NCBI GenBank assembly: GCA_026122205.1
Contig: JANCYU010000055.1
Span: 1-64,000 of the forward strand
Direction: 5' to 3'
Source: Galdieria yellowstonensis
Taxonomy: Eukaryota > Rhodophyta > Bangiophyceae > Galdieriales > Galdieriaceae
Length of the DNA: 64,000 nt
Of this stretch, positions 12,317 to 23,375 are shown piece by piece. Positions within the stretch are counted from its first letter, which is position 1; every line of letters starts with the position of its first letter. The notes below the pieces were generated by a model. It saw nothing but the letters and a program-made list of their open reading frames with translations. It did not search any database and was not told the origin of the DNA. The position numbers and the translations under genes are program-made.

Positions 12317-14552
12317 ATGGAAATGGAAGTTTCTCAAGAGGAAGTGGCCATCTACTCCTTCTTAGGGCAAATTGATTCGTCGGTGTTTGTTTCGTGTCCC
12401 AATATGGTCGTTACTGCCGTAGAAGAGAGTAGTACTCATGGTCTTGAATATGGTTTGGTTTTGGAAAGCTTCTCTAGTCAGGAGGAAGCTTCAAATATGT
12501 TCATCGAGTGGCACAAGATTTTTATACCGGGAACCATGAAGATAGACAAAAGGTACACCAACTGTTGGTTGGAGAACGTTCCGAACCTTTCAGAAGAGTG
12601 TTCACAAACGAAGGTCGCAGATTTGTTGGGGGAGAAAGTCAAAATTGGAAACGAAGAATTTTCCACCGAACTTTTATCACTTGCAGATGCTTCTAGGTTG
12701 CTTGTTCCAAGGAAGTTCGGCGAAGCTTTTCCTCTTCAGAACTCTGGAACTGGAGTTTCGAGGATTCTTCTAAGACAAGATCTAATAAGGTTGTGGAATG
12801 GTTGGATGGATCGCTTCGATCCTAGTATAGAATTCCGTTGTTCTGACTTTAGCATTGTGTCTGCAGCTAGTGGATTGGGAAAGAGCGTTTATCTTTATCT
12901 AGTTGCGGTTTTTGCGCGGCATTTCCAAATCCCAGTGCAGTATGTTGCGAACACAACATTTTTGCTTGAGGGATTACCTGATGAACATACTGTTGCGCGT
13001 AAATACGCTGCAATGTTGCTGTTTATGAATGCAAGGATTTTGGATAACATGGGTACTTTCTGCTGTGGCTTCTTAAATGGTGTTCCAATGAAGCTTGCCG
13101 TATTTTTTGTTCTCCAAAAGGGCGATGTTGATCTTTGTATGGAACTTCGACGGGAAATCTCGAATATGAGACGTGGAAAACTTTTTATTGTGGATGAGCA
13201 GCAGTTCGGCGATAACATAAATAGTTGGCCTTCGTTTTTTAGATTTTTCGCAGACCCATGGAGTCATAGAGTAAGAATAGTTTGTCCTTTTCCTCGAGTC
13301 GCTAAGTCTTGATTAGATTAATCTTGAATTTATTTCGGGTGGCTCACAGCATCGGGAGTTTATAGACAAGCGACCCAGTGGATATTTAGATTGTATTCAA
13401 TACGTCGAACCTTTGAGCATGAAAGACTTTGCAATATGGCAAAAATTGGACGATTATCCCATGCTTTTAAAGGAAAATTGTTTAAAAGTGATGGCGTTGA
13501 GCGGTTTTGTTTCCGAGTCGATTGCAGAATTTGTGGAAATGACAAGAATGTTTCCTCACTTTAGTTTCGAGCAATTGGCTAATAAATTTTATCGGAGAAC
13601 TGCGAAGGAAATGAAAAAAAAGCATAAACAATATGTCAAGTCGTTGAGTGGCGAAATTTCTAAGGCAGGATTTGTTGATATGCTTTATGGTTTGTTTCTT
13701 GGCAATGAGACTCCAAGAAGTATTTTATGCGAAAGTTCTTATTTAGATCGAGGTCTTCTGATACCTGTGAATTGCTTTTACTTGCGCTTTTATAACAGTA
13801 TAGCGCGTGACATCCTTTTTCAAACTTTCTCAAGGTTTTATTCTACTTTATCTGGTCAAGTTGAGCTGTCGAAGATGCTTGAACGTGCTCAAGTACGTCG
13901 TGGCAAAGGTGGTTGTTTTGATGACGTATTTTTCCTTTGGTGTCTTTATGAGTGCCCAGTTATTGAGCTTCATTCGCGAAGCTGCACTGCAAGGATTCAA
14001 TTTACGGCCAATCAATTGTGGAGGTTCGATGGAAAGCTTTTTGATCCACCTCTTAAGAAGATTATGGATAGTTGTTGGGTTAGACTCTGCAAGAATGATG
14101 CCAGTTTAGATTATGTTTATGTTGATATGAGTAACAATGGTTGGACATTGTACCTTTTTATGGCTGCTGTCTCATTATTCCCTTATCACAACAACGACCC
14201 GACTCTATTGGAGCTGTTGTTTAGTTCTGAACCTTGTCATCTTGGTTTATTACTAGAGTCATTCTTTGATGAGTCTTTTCACGTTTCCCCTACGTTTAAT
14301 GGGGAAGGAAAAATAGTGGACTTTCAGGTAGCAGATTGTCATGGTGTATCTTACAGGGACCGCATACGTGTTTTTTATGTGACTTTCTTGACAAGACAGG
14401 AAGCAGAAGGAAGTAACGTTCCTGCATTTGTGGAATTGATTGCTTTCGAGGACTATCCTGCGCATATCAAGTTTATTATAGATGAGTATCGGCGAGGTGG
14501 ACTGTTTTTCGAGCTGCGGCATCGTTCTGGCAAGCGTAGAAATAGATCTTAA
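12317..14552 (+). CDS. RHS/Crinkler-like P-loop NTPase, copy 1
   Basis: Two open frames join through a 46-bp intron (13271-13316, GTAAGA...ATTAG) in phase 0 to give one intact protein of about 729 aa. A Walker A-like loop (ASGLGKS) lies at residues 184-190. A Walker B-like strand (LFIVDEQQ) lies at about 289-296. The layout is a 180-residue N-terminal part, an NTPase core, then a C-terminal part. The last 200 residues contain a stretch (LDYVYVD..NGWTLYLF, then AAVS) that resembles the restriction-endonuclease-fold core of Crinkler/RHS effectors, with the usual Gln-x-Thr-Val-Ser changed. In trypanosomes RHS proteins are subtelomeric and serve as retroposon insertion sites. Here the gene lies 4 kb from a LINE remnant and 12 kb from the telomere. 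A signal peptide is not seen. The family call rests on motif order and context; function is unknown. Confidence 0.68.
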
Positions 14553-14636
14553 GAATCGAGTTTTATTTTCAGTTCTCGATCCCCTTTTACAACGAGCATC
14601 TTTCTTATAAAGGATTAACACATTATCTGCGTCAAG

Positions 14637-14670
<34 letters not shown>

Positions 14671-15614
14671 GGATTATGCCAAGAGTCAGATGATCAAATT
14701 GAACACGTTAATACCTTAAATCTATAGAGTCCTTCAGGTTATCACTTTAGACAAATGAATGGCTAACAGTATGTAATAGAGGGAGCCATAAAAATCGCTG
14801 CGAGAAGAGACGTATCAAAGCATCGAAACATAGACAGCTAATAGATTATGATAAATTATGAACAAAGGTCATATCACAATGAATTCCTATGTAACTTGAT
14901 TGAATGGTACGTAACATACAGGTGGAGAGCAAAACGTTCATTCTCAGCTTCTTAACAAACTAAGAGACAACACTCAAAGGTCTTGGTTGAAAAATACCAC
15001 ATCTGAAAGGAAGTGACCGAAACATAGTGCTAGTCGTCTTTGTACGGAAAAAACTCATCATAAGAGGTAAAATAAGCTTTTAAAACGTGCAATTCAGTCT
15101 TATTTTAAGACATCTACCAAGCAGCTCTTCTAGAATTTGGCTTTCCAGTTGAGGATGAACTTGGATTCATTCAATATTCTGATCGTCAAGTATATTTCCA
15201 AAGTCTTTATTTTGGTGCCACTTTATTCTTGTAACAACTATTTCCCTTTCCTTTTTGCTGTGGTATCGTTCAAAATGCCATTGCTTAGCTAATAACATGC
15301 GCTGACTCAAGGGGATGACTTTATGACCAAAAATTGACTGTTGCTTTGAAGGAGCAAGGCTAGTGCCTACAAATATTACAAGTTTTGCCAAGGACGCATA
15401 ACAGATATTTGCATAGTAATTCTCCAAAAATAATATATCACTTGGATACCTGTAATGGAAATGGAGAGGTTTATCCATGTGGATCGATTTCGATTCGTCA
15501 TTGAAGATTGTCCCGTTTGCCATTATTTTCTCCTTCGTCGTTGTCCTTTCGCGTTTGTTATCGGTTGTTTTTTTTTGTCGGATATTCATATACTGAAGAG
15601 CATTTTTCGCAGAT
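14553..15614. other. Spacer between the two RHS-like genes, with an (AT)n tract
   Basis: About 1 kb separates the two NTPase genes. It contains an uninterrupted AT dinucleotide tract at about 14638-14668. A 194-codon minus-strand frame (15167-15751) overlaps the start of the next gene, has biased composition and resembles nothing, so it is treated as an antisense shadow. Promoter elements could not be assigned. Confidence 0.5.
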
Positions 15615-18419
15615 ATGAAAAACTTTGCTATGTTTGGTTTTTGTATGATTCCTAATTCGATGCTTACTGGAAAAAAGGCTGAAGCGCATGTTCCACGTGG
15701 AACTAAAAACGGTTTTGTCCCTACCTTGAAAACTAGTACTTTGCCCTTCAAGTGGAACTGTAGAAGGTCTCGACGTTTGCTCTGTACTATATATCCGGAG
15801 AACCAAGCAGATTCAATGTCTGCAGAAGCTTCTTCAGGTACCTCAGGGGTAGCTGAAACAGTTCAAGATAAAAAGTTGAAGTTCCCCCTTGTCAATAGAC
15901 CTCTGCCGGTTCTTCAAATACTGGAGAATTTTCGTGAATCATACATCTATTGTGGGGAAGAAATAGATACGGAGCCTGTCGTTCGCCCTCTCGTATCCTT
16001 TGCAACTCAGTGTTGTGGAATGGGCAAGAGTACCTTGGGAGTACGTTTCCGAGAACTTCTCTTAACGGATAGGGAGCGTTTCGTGAGGCACATAGTTTCT
16101 TTGCCCGGTTTCCACGCAGAATCAAACTTTGGAGAGCTTGCTGTGAATGCTTTGATAAACGAAACCCTCTACATCTCTCTTGATCTTAGACAGTGTCCTC
16201 GTGGAAAGTGGTTTGAGAATACACTTAAGAAGTGGATAACCGAGGAAGTCGTCTCTCAGTATCCGAACTGTTCAGAGTTACTTTCGAAGGATACTTGTGG
16301 TCGTTTTGTAGAGAATATATTACATGCCACGAACAAACGATATCTCTTTCTATTTATAGACGAAAATGGAGCTTTGAAAGAGGAGAAATTACGTAGTTTT
16401 GATGATTTATCGGAGATCGATAAATTTACTGGCAGACCCAATCCCTTTCGTTCTTTTTTTAGGAGTGTCCATTATTTTGCCTGTCAGTGTTTTGTCATAT
16501 GCCTAATTGCAGGAATTCCCAAGTCTATAGTTGACGCTGAAGAATATTATGCTCTCTCTCCTCTGTCAGTTGAATTTATTGATTTAAATCCTTTTTCGAA
16601 GAATGATATCGAATCTTTTGTACGAGGAACAACCTATGGTAATGATTCTGTGCTAAGACTCCTTTTTCCGAGTTGTCCTCAAGGTATTAATTGGTTTTTC
16701 GAAATGATCCATGATTATACTGCAGGTATTCCGGCTCACGTGGTTCGTGTCATGCGAGAATTGACAAATTTGTGTACTGAATCCAAGGAATTTTCAGATC
16801 TTTCACGGGATGAAATGAAGAAAACAATGGAGAAAATACTTCCGGATCCATCGCTTAGTGTAACTTCCCTTGATATGACACCAAATGAAACAACAAAGTT
16901 TTGTGCCTTGTTACTGGCTGGTGTTTGGGAACTTCCCGTTCCTGAAAGAGAGACCTTTAGAAAGGAATTGAATTTGTTTCCAGACGTGATATATGTCTTG
17001 GATACTGCCCGGAGTTTTGGATTTCATTTTGTAAAAATGAAAAAAGACGAATTCGATGAAGCAGACACCGATTTGCGGATACTTCCTGTGTTTAAATTGA
17101 TGTTTCCAAAGATTGTGTTGAGGTATATTGGAAAAGAATATTGGGAAAACCCTTGTTTCCGTTTTATTTCGTGTTTATTTGCATCTATTAGTGACAGACA
17201 CGTTGATTACAGTAGAAAATCTCTTTTCAAAATTGTATTTTCTCTTATTCTGTATACTCGGCTGAGTTATTGTAAGCGAATGGGAGAATTGAGCATCTTT
17301 CGTCGTACTTTAGCTGAAAATATATCGATGCGATCTGTTGAATGCAACAGCATTTCAAATATGGAACTTGAGGTGAAGAATGTTCCTGCATTTTGCACAA
17401 CAGCTGGCGATTCAGTTGATAATGCTGACTTGTCCAATGCTTGGAAACTATTCTATGAGCATTATTTGTCAAGAGACGGAATTTATTTGAGTGAAGAGGA
17501 AAACTCTTATGGGCCTGGGGTTCTTATTCGAATATCTGATGTCATGCAGAGTTCTTCGATTACTTGTGAGGGAGAACCATCCTCGGAACAAATATCAAAC
17601 CCTTTACAGAAACAAAAGACCTACTTGATAGGTATTTCATTGAAATGTTATGATGATTCAAGTTGCACTGTAAGCCATGATATAATTAAGGAGGAAGTTG
17701 GCAGGTTTCTATATCCAGTGTCTTCACAGTTGGATTTAGAGGAGAACAATGTCACGGTTATTCAGCTGATTGTTAGTAACAGATATACCGCTGATGTCCG
17801 TAGTCGTTTAAAAAATAATCAGAGTTGGATATTGGATAGTGGAGTTTATTACGAAGATGGTAATGGACAGTTGACAAATCTTTCACTTTCTTCGCAGTCT
17901 TTTGTTGGTTCTCATAGAGAGTGGCTGACTATTCCTTCTCGCTGTCAATTGGTTATTTGTTCTCCTCAGAGCTTGACAGAGTTTCTTGGTGGTACTCCAG
18001 ATATTAAGCTTGAGAGACTCTTTTGTAATAGTCGAGCATGGTGGGAGCACTTCAAGCTGCTCTGGACTTTATTGGAAAACTCCCTGCAAGAATCGTTGAA
18101 AATTTTATCATCGGAGAAATCTAAGCAAGATGCTGGAGCAGTAGCAAAAGGAAAAAGCAAAAAGATGAAGGCAGTTTCTTCGTCAGTTGGCTCAGTACGA
18201 CAAGGCAAGTTTGATTGGAAGGAATTTTTAAAGACCTACTGTGATTTGACAGAGTCTGAAGCAAGTGAATGTAGCAATATGCTAAGACGCTTGGGAGAAG
18301 AAGAAATGGAAGCAATGGACTCCACTATGTTACAATTATTGGGTTTCAAAGATCCAATAGTTAGAGCCAAAGTTGTTGCTGGTATAAGAAGTTACATTAG
18401 AAATAAATCTCATATGTGA
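15615..18419 (+). CDS. RHS/Crinkler-like P-loop NTPase with C-terminal SAM domain, copy 2
   Basis: An intronless frame of 934 aa encodes this protein. A Walker A loop (CCGMGKST) lies at 133-140 and a Walker B strand (YLFLFIDENG) at 243-252. A hydrophobic strand with Ala-Gly-Ile-Pro follows at about 305-312, where a sensor residue would sit. Near residue 680 a strand of the form YLIGISLKCYD resembles the conserved Lys-bearing strand of restriction-endonuclease folds. The last 65 residues (FDWKEFL...LGEEEME...LGFKDP...AGI) look like a SAM-type helical domain. The first 67 residues are basic and Ser-rich, and a second in-frame ATG lies at 15816, so translation may start there. It is distantly similar in layout to the gene at 12317, but the two are not close copies. 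Enzyme activity is inferred from motifs only. Confidence 0.68.
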   Translation: MKNFAMFGFCMIPNSMLTGKKAEAHVPRGTKNGFVPTLKTSTLPFKWNCRRSRRLLCTIYPENQADSMSAEASSGTSGVAETVQDKKLKFPLVNRPLPVLQILENFRESYIYCGEEIDTEPVVRPLVSFATQCCGMGKSTLGVRFRELLLTDRERFVRHIVSLPGFHAESNFGELAVNALINETLYISLDLRQCPRGKWFENTLKKWITEEVVSQYPNCSELLSKDTCGRFVENILHATNKRYLFLFIDENGALKEEKLRSFDDLSEIDKFTGRPNPFRSFFRSVHYFACQCFVICLIAGIPKSIVDAEEYYALSPLSVEFIDLNPFSKNDIESFVRGTTYGNDSVLRLLFPSCPQGINWFFEMIHDYTAGIPAHVVRVMRELTNLCTESKEFSDLSRDEMKKTMEKILPDPSLSVTSLDMTPNETTKFCALLLAGVWELPVPERETFRKELNLFPDVIYVLDTARSFGFHFVKMKKDEFDEADTDLRILPVFKLMFPKIVLRYIGKEYWENPCFRFISCLFASISDRHVDYSRKSLFKIVFSLILYTRLSYCKRMGELSIFRRTLAENISMRSVECNSISNMELEVKNVPAFCTTAGDSVDNADLSNAWKLFYEHYLSRDGIYLSEEENSYGPGVLIRISDVMQSSSITCEGEPSSEQISNPLQKQKTYLIGISLKCYDDSSCTVSHDIIKEEVGRFLYPVSSQLDLEENNVTVIQLIVSNRYTADVRSRLKNNQSWILDSGVYYEDGNGQLTNLSLSSQSFVGSHREWLTIPSRCQLVICSPQSLTEFLGGTPDIKLERLFCNSRAWWEHFKLLWTLLENSLQESLKILSSEKSKQDAGAVAKGKSKKMKAVSSSVGSVRQGKFDWKEFLKTYCDLTESEASECSNMLRRLGEEEMEAMDSTMLQLLGFKDPIVRAKVVAGIRSYIRNKSHM

Positions 18420-19067
18420 ACTCTTTGTTTCGTTATTATTTCATAGCAAAATATTCTTTGTTATATTCTATCTAGTTTACACAGCGCCGACTGCATATTG
18501 CAATCGCCAAGACCCACAATTGGCTGAAAGAGTTGGCACAACTGTTTGTGACTCTGTTATTGCAAATCCATTTCATCTTTGAAGGACTTTCCTTTTCAGA
18601 AAGTACCGTTGAGGACTTGGAACCAATAACCGAATAGAGGCAAAGAAAAACAACAAACCCCGCACACAAACAACACGCATCTAGCCCTAGTCGCTCAGTC
18701 CAAGTTCCTCAGTGAGAATATATTTCTCCTTTCGCTGCAGGTTTTGAAACCTCTTGGTCAGCAGGAAAGTGAGCAACTTAAGCCGACGCAATCAGCACAA
18801 AAGTTATCCGCTGCTTTTTTCCAACAAGCCTCTTGTCATACGATGGAAAATACAAGTTATTGGATACCTCTTCGAGTCAACCCTTGACCGTATCGACTGG
18901 TCAGGACAAGAATCATTCCGTTGTTTTCAAACAGCGTCAAGCAAAAAGAACCTGTAGTAGTTGAAAAATATTTCAGCACATATCATTACTCTCAAAATAC
19001 TTGAAAAAAATTTCAATTCTACCTTAATTCTTCTCAGATATTTTCTTTCCTATACAAGAGAAATAGC
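18420..19067. other. Intergenic, no gene seen
   Basis: About 650 bp lie between the second NTPase gene and the 5S rRNA gene. Open frames are short and unconserved in appearance. No repeat or RNA gene was recognised. Confidence 0.5.
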
Positions 19068-19073
19068 AAAAAC
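19068..19073 (-). terminator. RNA polymerase III T-run terminator of the 5S gene
   Basis: Directly after the 3' end of the 5S rRNA, the minus strand reads G followed by five T residues. This is a standard Pol III stop signal. Confidence 0.75.
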
Positions 19074-19189
19074 GTACGGCACTTGGGGTTCCCGAGTGAT
19101 CCCTCACCTCAGTACTAACCAAGCCTGAGGGCGCTTAGCTTCTGAATTCGAAATGGGTTCAGGCGCATGTGCCACTAGTATGGCCGTAC
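19074..19189 (-). rRNA. 5S ribosomal RNA
   Basis: The minus strand from 19189 to 19074 (about 116 nt) reads as a complete eukaryotic 5S rRNA. The 5' end GTACGGCCATACTA pairs with the 3' end GTGCCGTAC to close helix I. The internal A-box/C-box region (GAAGCTAAGCGCC... then GGTTAGTACTGAGGTG) matches the conserved 5S promoter and loop A-E pattern. A T-run follows the 3' end. Only one copy is seen, unlinked to other rRNA genes, which fits a dispersed 5S arrangement. This is a strong call from conserved primary sequence. The exact ends could be off by one or two bases. Confidence 0.93.
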
Positions 19190-19339
19190 GTACTTGTCGA
19201 AGTTATTTTAGGCTATTTCAATAAATGAGCGTTTCCTTAAAGGATCTAATAGGAAAAGAACGGACATTTGAAACTTTCTGTCGGGATAGCACCGCAACTT
19301 GTATGCCAGGATAATAATGACCCTGCGAAAGACTACTGT

Positions 19340-19600
19340 TGTCCGAGTCATTCGGTTGCTTATGTCAGGTGATACAGTGAGAGGGTTTAATGCAAATGAG
19401 GACAGGCTCTTTTTCTCAAATTGGAGCAAGAACCAAGCTCTATACCAAAACATGGATATCCCTAGAGTTTGCAATTCACAGTTGGCTAAGTATTCGAGGA
19501 GTCCATTCATTCGTCGCTGATGGTGCCGAGGCCATTTTTCTGCTCACTCTCGGGGATGATTGAAGAAATACTCCAAAACAAGTGTTTAAAAGTCTCTCAT
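19340..19600. repeat. Dispersed repeat, copy C (partial)
   Basis: This segment matches parts of the segments at 31310-32500 and 35636-36375. Shared phrases include GAGCAAGAACC..GCTCTATA (as in copy B), a segment around ATCCCTAGAGT..GAATTC, and GAAGAAATACTCCAA (as in copy A). It lies just past the 5S rRNA gene. No protein is encoded. Class is unknown. Confidence 0.65.
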
Positions 19601-20031
19601 GTATTCCTTGAGAAAGAGCCAACTACATTACGTCACTTTGATGAGAAAGACTGACTTCGTCGCCAACTATTGACGCTCTGTGAACAAAATGCTATGGCGG
19701 ACCCTTCTTAGGATCTAGCTAGTTCCTGGAAAGAGGCAGAGCTTCTTTACCTAGACCTAAAAAGCTTCTAGTCAAAAAGGATGTGAAATGGATACTATTT
19801 TTCGAATGGAATGTTTACCGTCAAAGATATTTTGCCAGACGACCAGTAGCGACACATGTAGGTTCAAGAACCTTTCTTTAAGTACTAGTAACATTCTAAC
19901 TGTATTATCTTAAAAATATAAACTTGTAGAATTCAGGAAATCATAAATTCCTTCACTTTGAAATTGTATGGAAAGTTCACTTGAAAAGGCAGTTGTTCCT
20001 TTTGACGTGGCCATTTCCCGCATTGGAGGAG

Positions 20032-21744
20032 ATGACGACATGGAAAAGGGAGGAGATGGCATGCCAAGTGTCTGCATTGTTACAAAGCATTGAAAGCTCT
20101 AAATATTATATAGAGAAAACATGGAACTCTGGTTGTTCCTTACAACAACTAGTCGAAAACTGTGAAGAGTTGGTTTCTAGTTTGAATTCTAGAGTGCAAG
20201 AATTGGAAAAAGAAACTAGTCGACTACGAAAGGAAGCCAACCAATGTCACTGCAAAATTTACAAGTTGGAGGAACAGCTTGAAGAGTCACTCGCAGAAGA
20301 ACAAAATATACGTCAAAAATACGAAACAGAGGCTCACAAAAGGAAGCAAACAGAAGCAAGACTCCGACAAGCAGAAAGAGAGCTAAACAACCAAAAAGAA
20401 AGCTTACAAAAAGAAAAGTTAGAAAAGGATCGCGCCTTGGTACAAGTTCAGACGTTGCAATTGGAAATAGACAACTTGCACAACAAACTTCGTACGAGTG
20501 AAACCGAATACAAATGGCTTCAAAACGATTTCGTGCTCTTGGAACAGTCAAGAGATGAGGCATTGCAACATTTAACGAAAGCAAAGAAAGAATTGAAAGA
20601 TTATCGAGAGTGGAGAAGACATTTTGAAGAGAACTACGAGAATATTCAACAACGTTTGGAGTCTATGTGCGAAGAAATGAAGCAACTGCAATGGAAATTG
20701 GACAAGGCAGAAAACTTGCAGCAAGCTTCTGAATACTTGCAAATAGAAAATGAAGCTAATGTAAATAGACAGGAATCAAGGCAAAATGAAAAGTTCCCTG
20801 TGCAGTCTCACTGGAACAAGGTAAAGCAAGTCGAAACGATTTTTGCACATTACTGAACTGTCCTTTTATAGGATTCTTCCGAGAGTGTAACTTGTTCAGA
20901 TAAAGTCGATAGCCTTGTGAAACGTGTATCTTCTCTGTCTTTGACGGATAAAGATGCTAGTCATTGTCCTTTTTGTGAACAAATGAAAAGTCAACATGAC
21001 AAGTTACTACATGAGAACGAAGAGTTGCAAAAGAAATTGGAGCGAGCGACTTTGTCTATGGAAGAATTGTTACAGGAATTGGAAAATAAGGAGTACTTTG
21101 AGTGGACCAATTCTTTACAGAATGCTTTAGATGACGCTATGATTATTATAAAGGGAGAAGTATGTATTGATATGCCAATTATTTTCTGTTCTTAATAGCT
21201 TCATTGATTTTAATGAATAGGTCATTACTTTGGATCCACGAGGAATAGAAAACATTTCAAAGATGATGTCCAAATGGGAAGCTTACCAGTCTTCCTCAAG
21301 AAATGATCCCAATCATTTATTCAAAGTTGCGCATGCCATTATTAAAAAGTCCATTGTTGATGTAGAATATCAACCTTCTAAGGTGGGAGAAATGTGGCAA
21401 ATAAATGACGAGTGTCTAGCAAAAATTCCTCCACATGAGAGAGTTGATCTGTTTCGACGTTTACAGGTAATATTTATAGGTAACAGAAACATCAGTTTTA
21501 TATATCATTAGGAACTTGTTATTGCTTACGACAATATGGACAAAGTAGTGAAAGATGATTTGATAACTGCAAGAGAAATAGTAAGTCTGATGAATATTAT
21601 TATTTACAGAATACTCAAACAAATGTGGTTACAAAGATTATCAATGCAAGAACGCTTTTAAAGCTAGCGCGTTTATGTAAGCAGGCCATATCTAGTCGCA
21701 AGTGTAAGAAAGACAAGAATAACAAAACTATTGCAAAGAAATAG
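20032..21744 (+). CDS. Long coiled-coil protein, multi-exon
   Basis: Exons are 20032-20820, 20872-21159, 21221-21466 and 21512 onward, with introns of 51, 61 and 45 bp in phase. The first 260 residues are Gln/Glu/Lys-rich heptads predicted as a long coiled coil. A short CPFC motif at the start of the second coil could bind zinc. The end is uncertain: a GTAAGT at 21581 with an acceptor at 21609 would be a 29-bp intron, a donor at 21545 would give 65 bp, and reading through would stop at 21661. The start is also uncertain. An upstream ATG at 19968 opens a protein-like frame that could join this one through an intron at 20068-20113. About 500 aa. I do not recognise the family; a structural or cytoskeletal scaffold role is only a guess from the coiled coil. 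Confidence 0.6.
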
Positions 21745-21784
21745 CCGAATGAATAATTGAATACTGGCAGCTAAATACGTTCTC

Positions 21785-23350
21785 TCATTCGTATGAACGA
21801 CTGTAGGAGGCTCTAGGGAAGGAAATATGTACACAACAACCTGGTAAGCCCTTTGCTTCCTTCCTTGCCAACTTTTCGAGTTTTCCTGGACAAGTGATAT
21901 TAAGGCTTCCATTCATTTTTTGTATCATTTCGAAAGCAATCGATAAACCAATTCCATTTCCTGGAGTCTCCTTATTAGAAGCGACGTTGCTTGCCCGGTA
22001 TCCTCTTTGAAAAACTTTTGCAAGTTCCTCCGAAGGAATTCCTACGCCTGTATCACAAATATCCATAGAAACACAATCATTCTTTGTATTCTATAAAAAA
22101 GACGCAATTCAATAAACTATCCATACAATTCTATCTCATATACTTACCCAATAACACTGTACTCTTATCACACCACCTGAAGGTGTATATTGAATGGCAT
22201 TGTCACAAATATTCGAAACCACTTCTCTAAGCATCTGTTCCTCCAATAGGCAAGGTGGCAAGTCTCGTTCTATTTTGCTAGAAAAACGAATACCTTTTTC
22301 CCGAGCAACCAGTCTGAAACTTGACAATACTGGTTGAATAACGTCTTTTATCCAACAAAGATGTAACTGCACACTTTTTGGGCTTTTCATTTCTTCATCT
22401 TCATAGGAAGCCGGTAACTGATTAGCATTCCCTGCCAAACTCAATTGTCTCTGCAAGTTTTCATTCATTTGTTGTAAAGGAGAAAGCAGTTGTTGCAGTC
22501 TTTCTGTCTGAAACAAAATACCTTGAATAAGTTCTGTATTGCTATCTTCCTCGGGAAGTCGTCTACTCAACAGTTTTGCAAATGTTTTCATTGCCATCAT
22601 AGGACTTTGCACCTGATGAAGTACATTAGAAAATAGCTTTTGTATTTTTGGCAAGTCAACAGTCGAAGTAGAATTTACTTGCCACCGCAGATTCAAAGTG
22701 GAAGCAACAGCAATAGTTTTGGCACACTGAAGAATTTGATGTTCTTCTTGTTTTGTCCAAACACTTTTTCCATTCTTTCCTATTAATAATAAGCCCACTA
22801 CGACTCTATCGCAGTGAATGGGTATCGTTATGCGTCCATCTTCTAAATGATAAATGACTCCTTCTCTAAATGACACAAAAGGATATTCTGGCAGTAAACA
22901 GCTAGGCTCCATTCCACCAGGCAATGCAAGTGGCTGATGCATAATAAAAGGCAACGAGCCACGTCCCTCTTCTACAACCCACACGGAGCTTACTCCAGGA
23001 AAACTACAAATAGGAACAAACTCTAAACAACCTAAATGCTCATTCTCTTTTCGAAAAAACACTACAAAATTATCAATTCCTAAGGAATCCTCCAATATTC
23101 TAAACTGAGCCTCACAGAGGGAACGAAACTCGCAACTATAGAATCCTTTCAACCAACTTGCCTTTCCATTCAGACTTTTATCAGGTTGTTGGCATATTTC
23201 AGCCAATGCATAGTAACGAACGAGTGAATACGATGGTTGCCTCTGACGTAGTGAAAACCTTTGTCTCCTTTGACAAGTTTTGCATTTATCTGCTTTTGTC
23301 TTGCAGTTGTTGTATGACAAAGGAATCTCCAACCCAACGAATTCCAACAT
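21785..23350 (-). CDS. CSK: Chloroplast sensor kinase (CSK/Hik2-like histidine kinase)
   Basis: Two exons (23350-22148 and 22090-21785; 57-bp intron) give about 502 aa. A GAF-like sensor region spans about 72-215. The H-box (LHQVQSPMMAMKTF) puts the phospho-accepting His at about 245. The N-box (SNICDNAIQYTP) lies at about 379-390. The G1 box (DICDTGVGIP) and G2 box (GNGIGLSIA) lie in the second exon. Unlike some land-plant CSKs, the phospho-His is kept. CSK and cyanobacterial Hik2 sense photosynthetic electron-transport redox state and control plastid genes. The first 50 residues are Arg/Lys/Ser/Gln-rich and could be a plastid transit peptide. The gene is divergent from cysteine desulfurase, with only 25 bp between the two start codons, so they must share a promoter region. 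Confidence 0.85.
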
Positions 23351-23375
23351 TTGTAGATTGTTACTTATTGAAAAG

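Noticed and set aside
15167..15751. 194-codon minus-strand frame between and over the RHS-like genes
   Set aside because: It overlaps the start of the 934-aa gene on the other strand, has biased composition with Lys/Thr runs and no recognisable domain. It is best explained as an antisense shadow.
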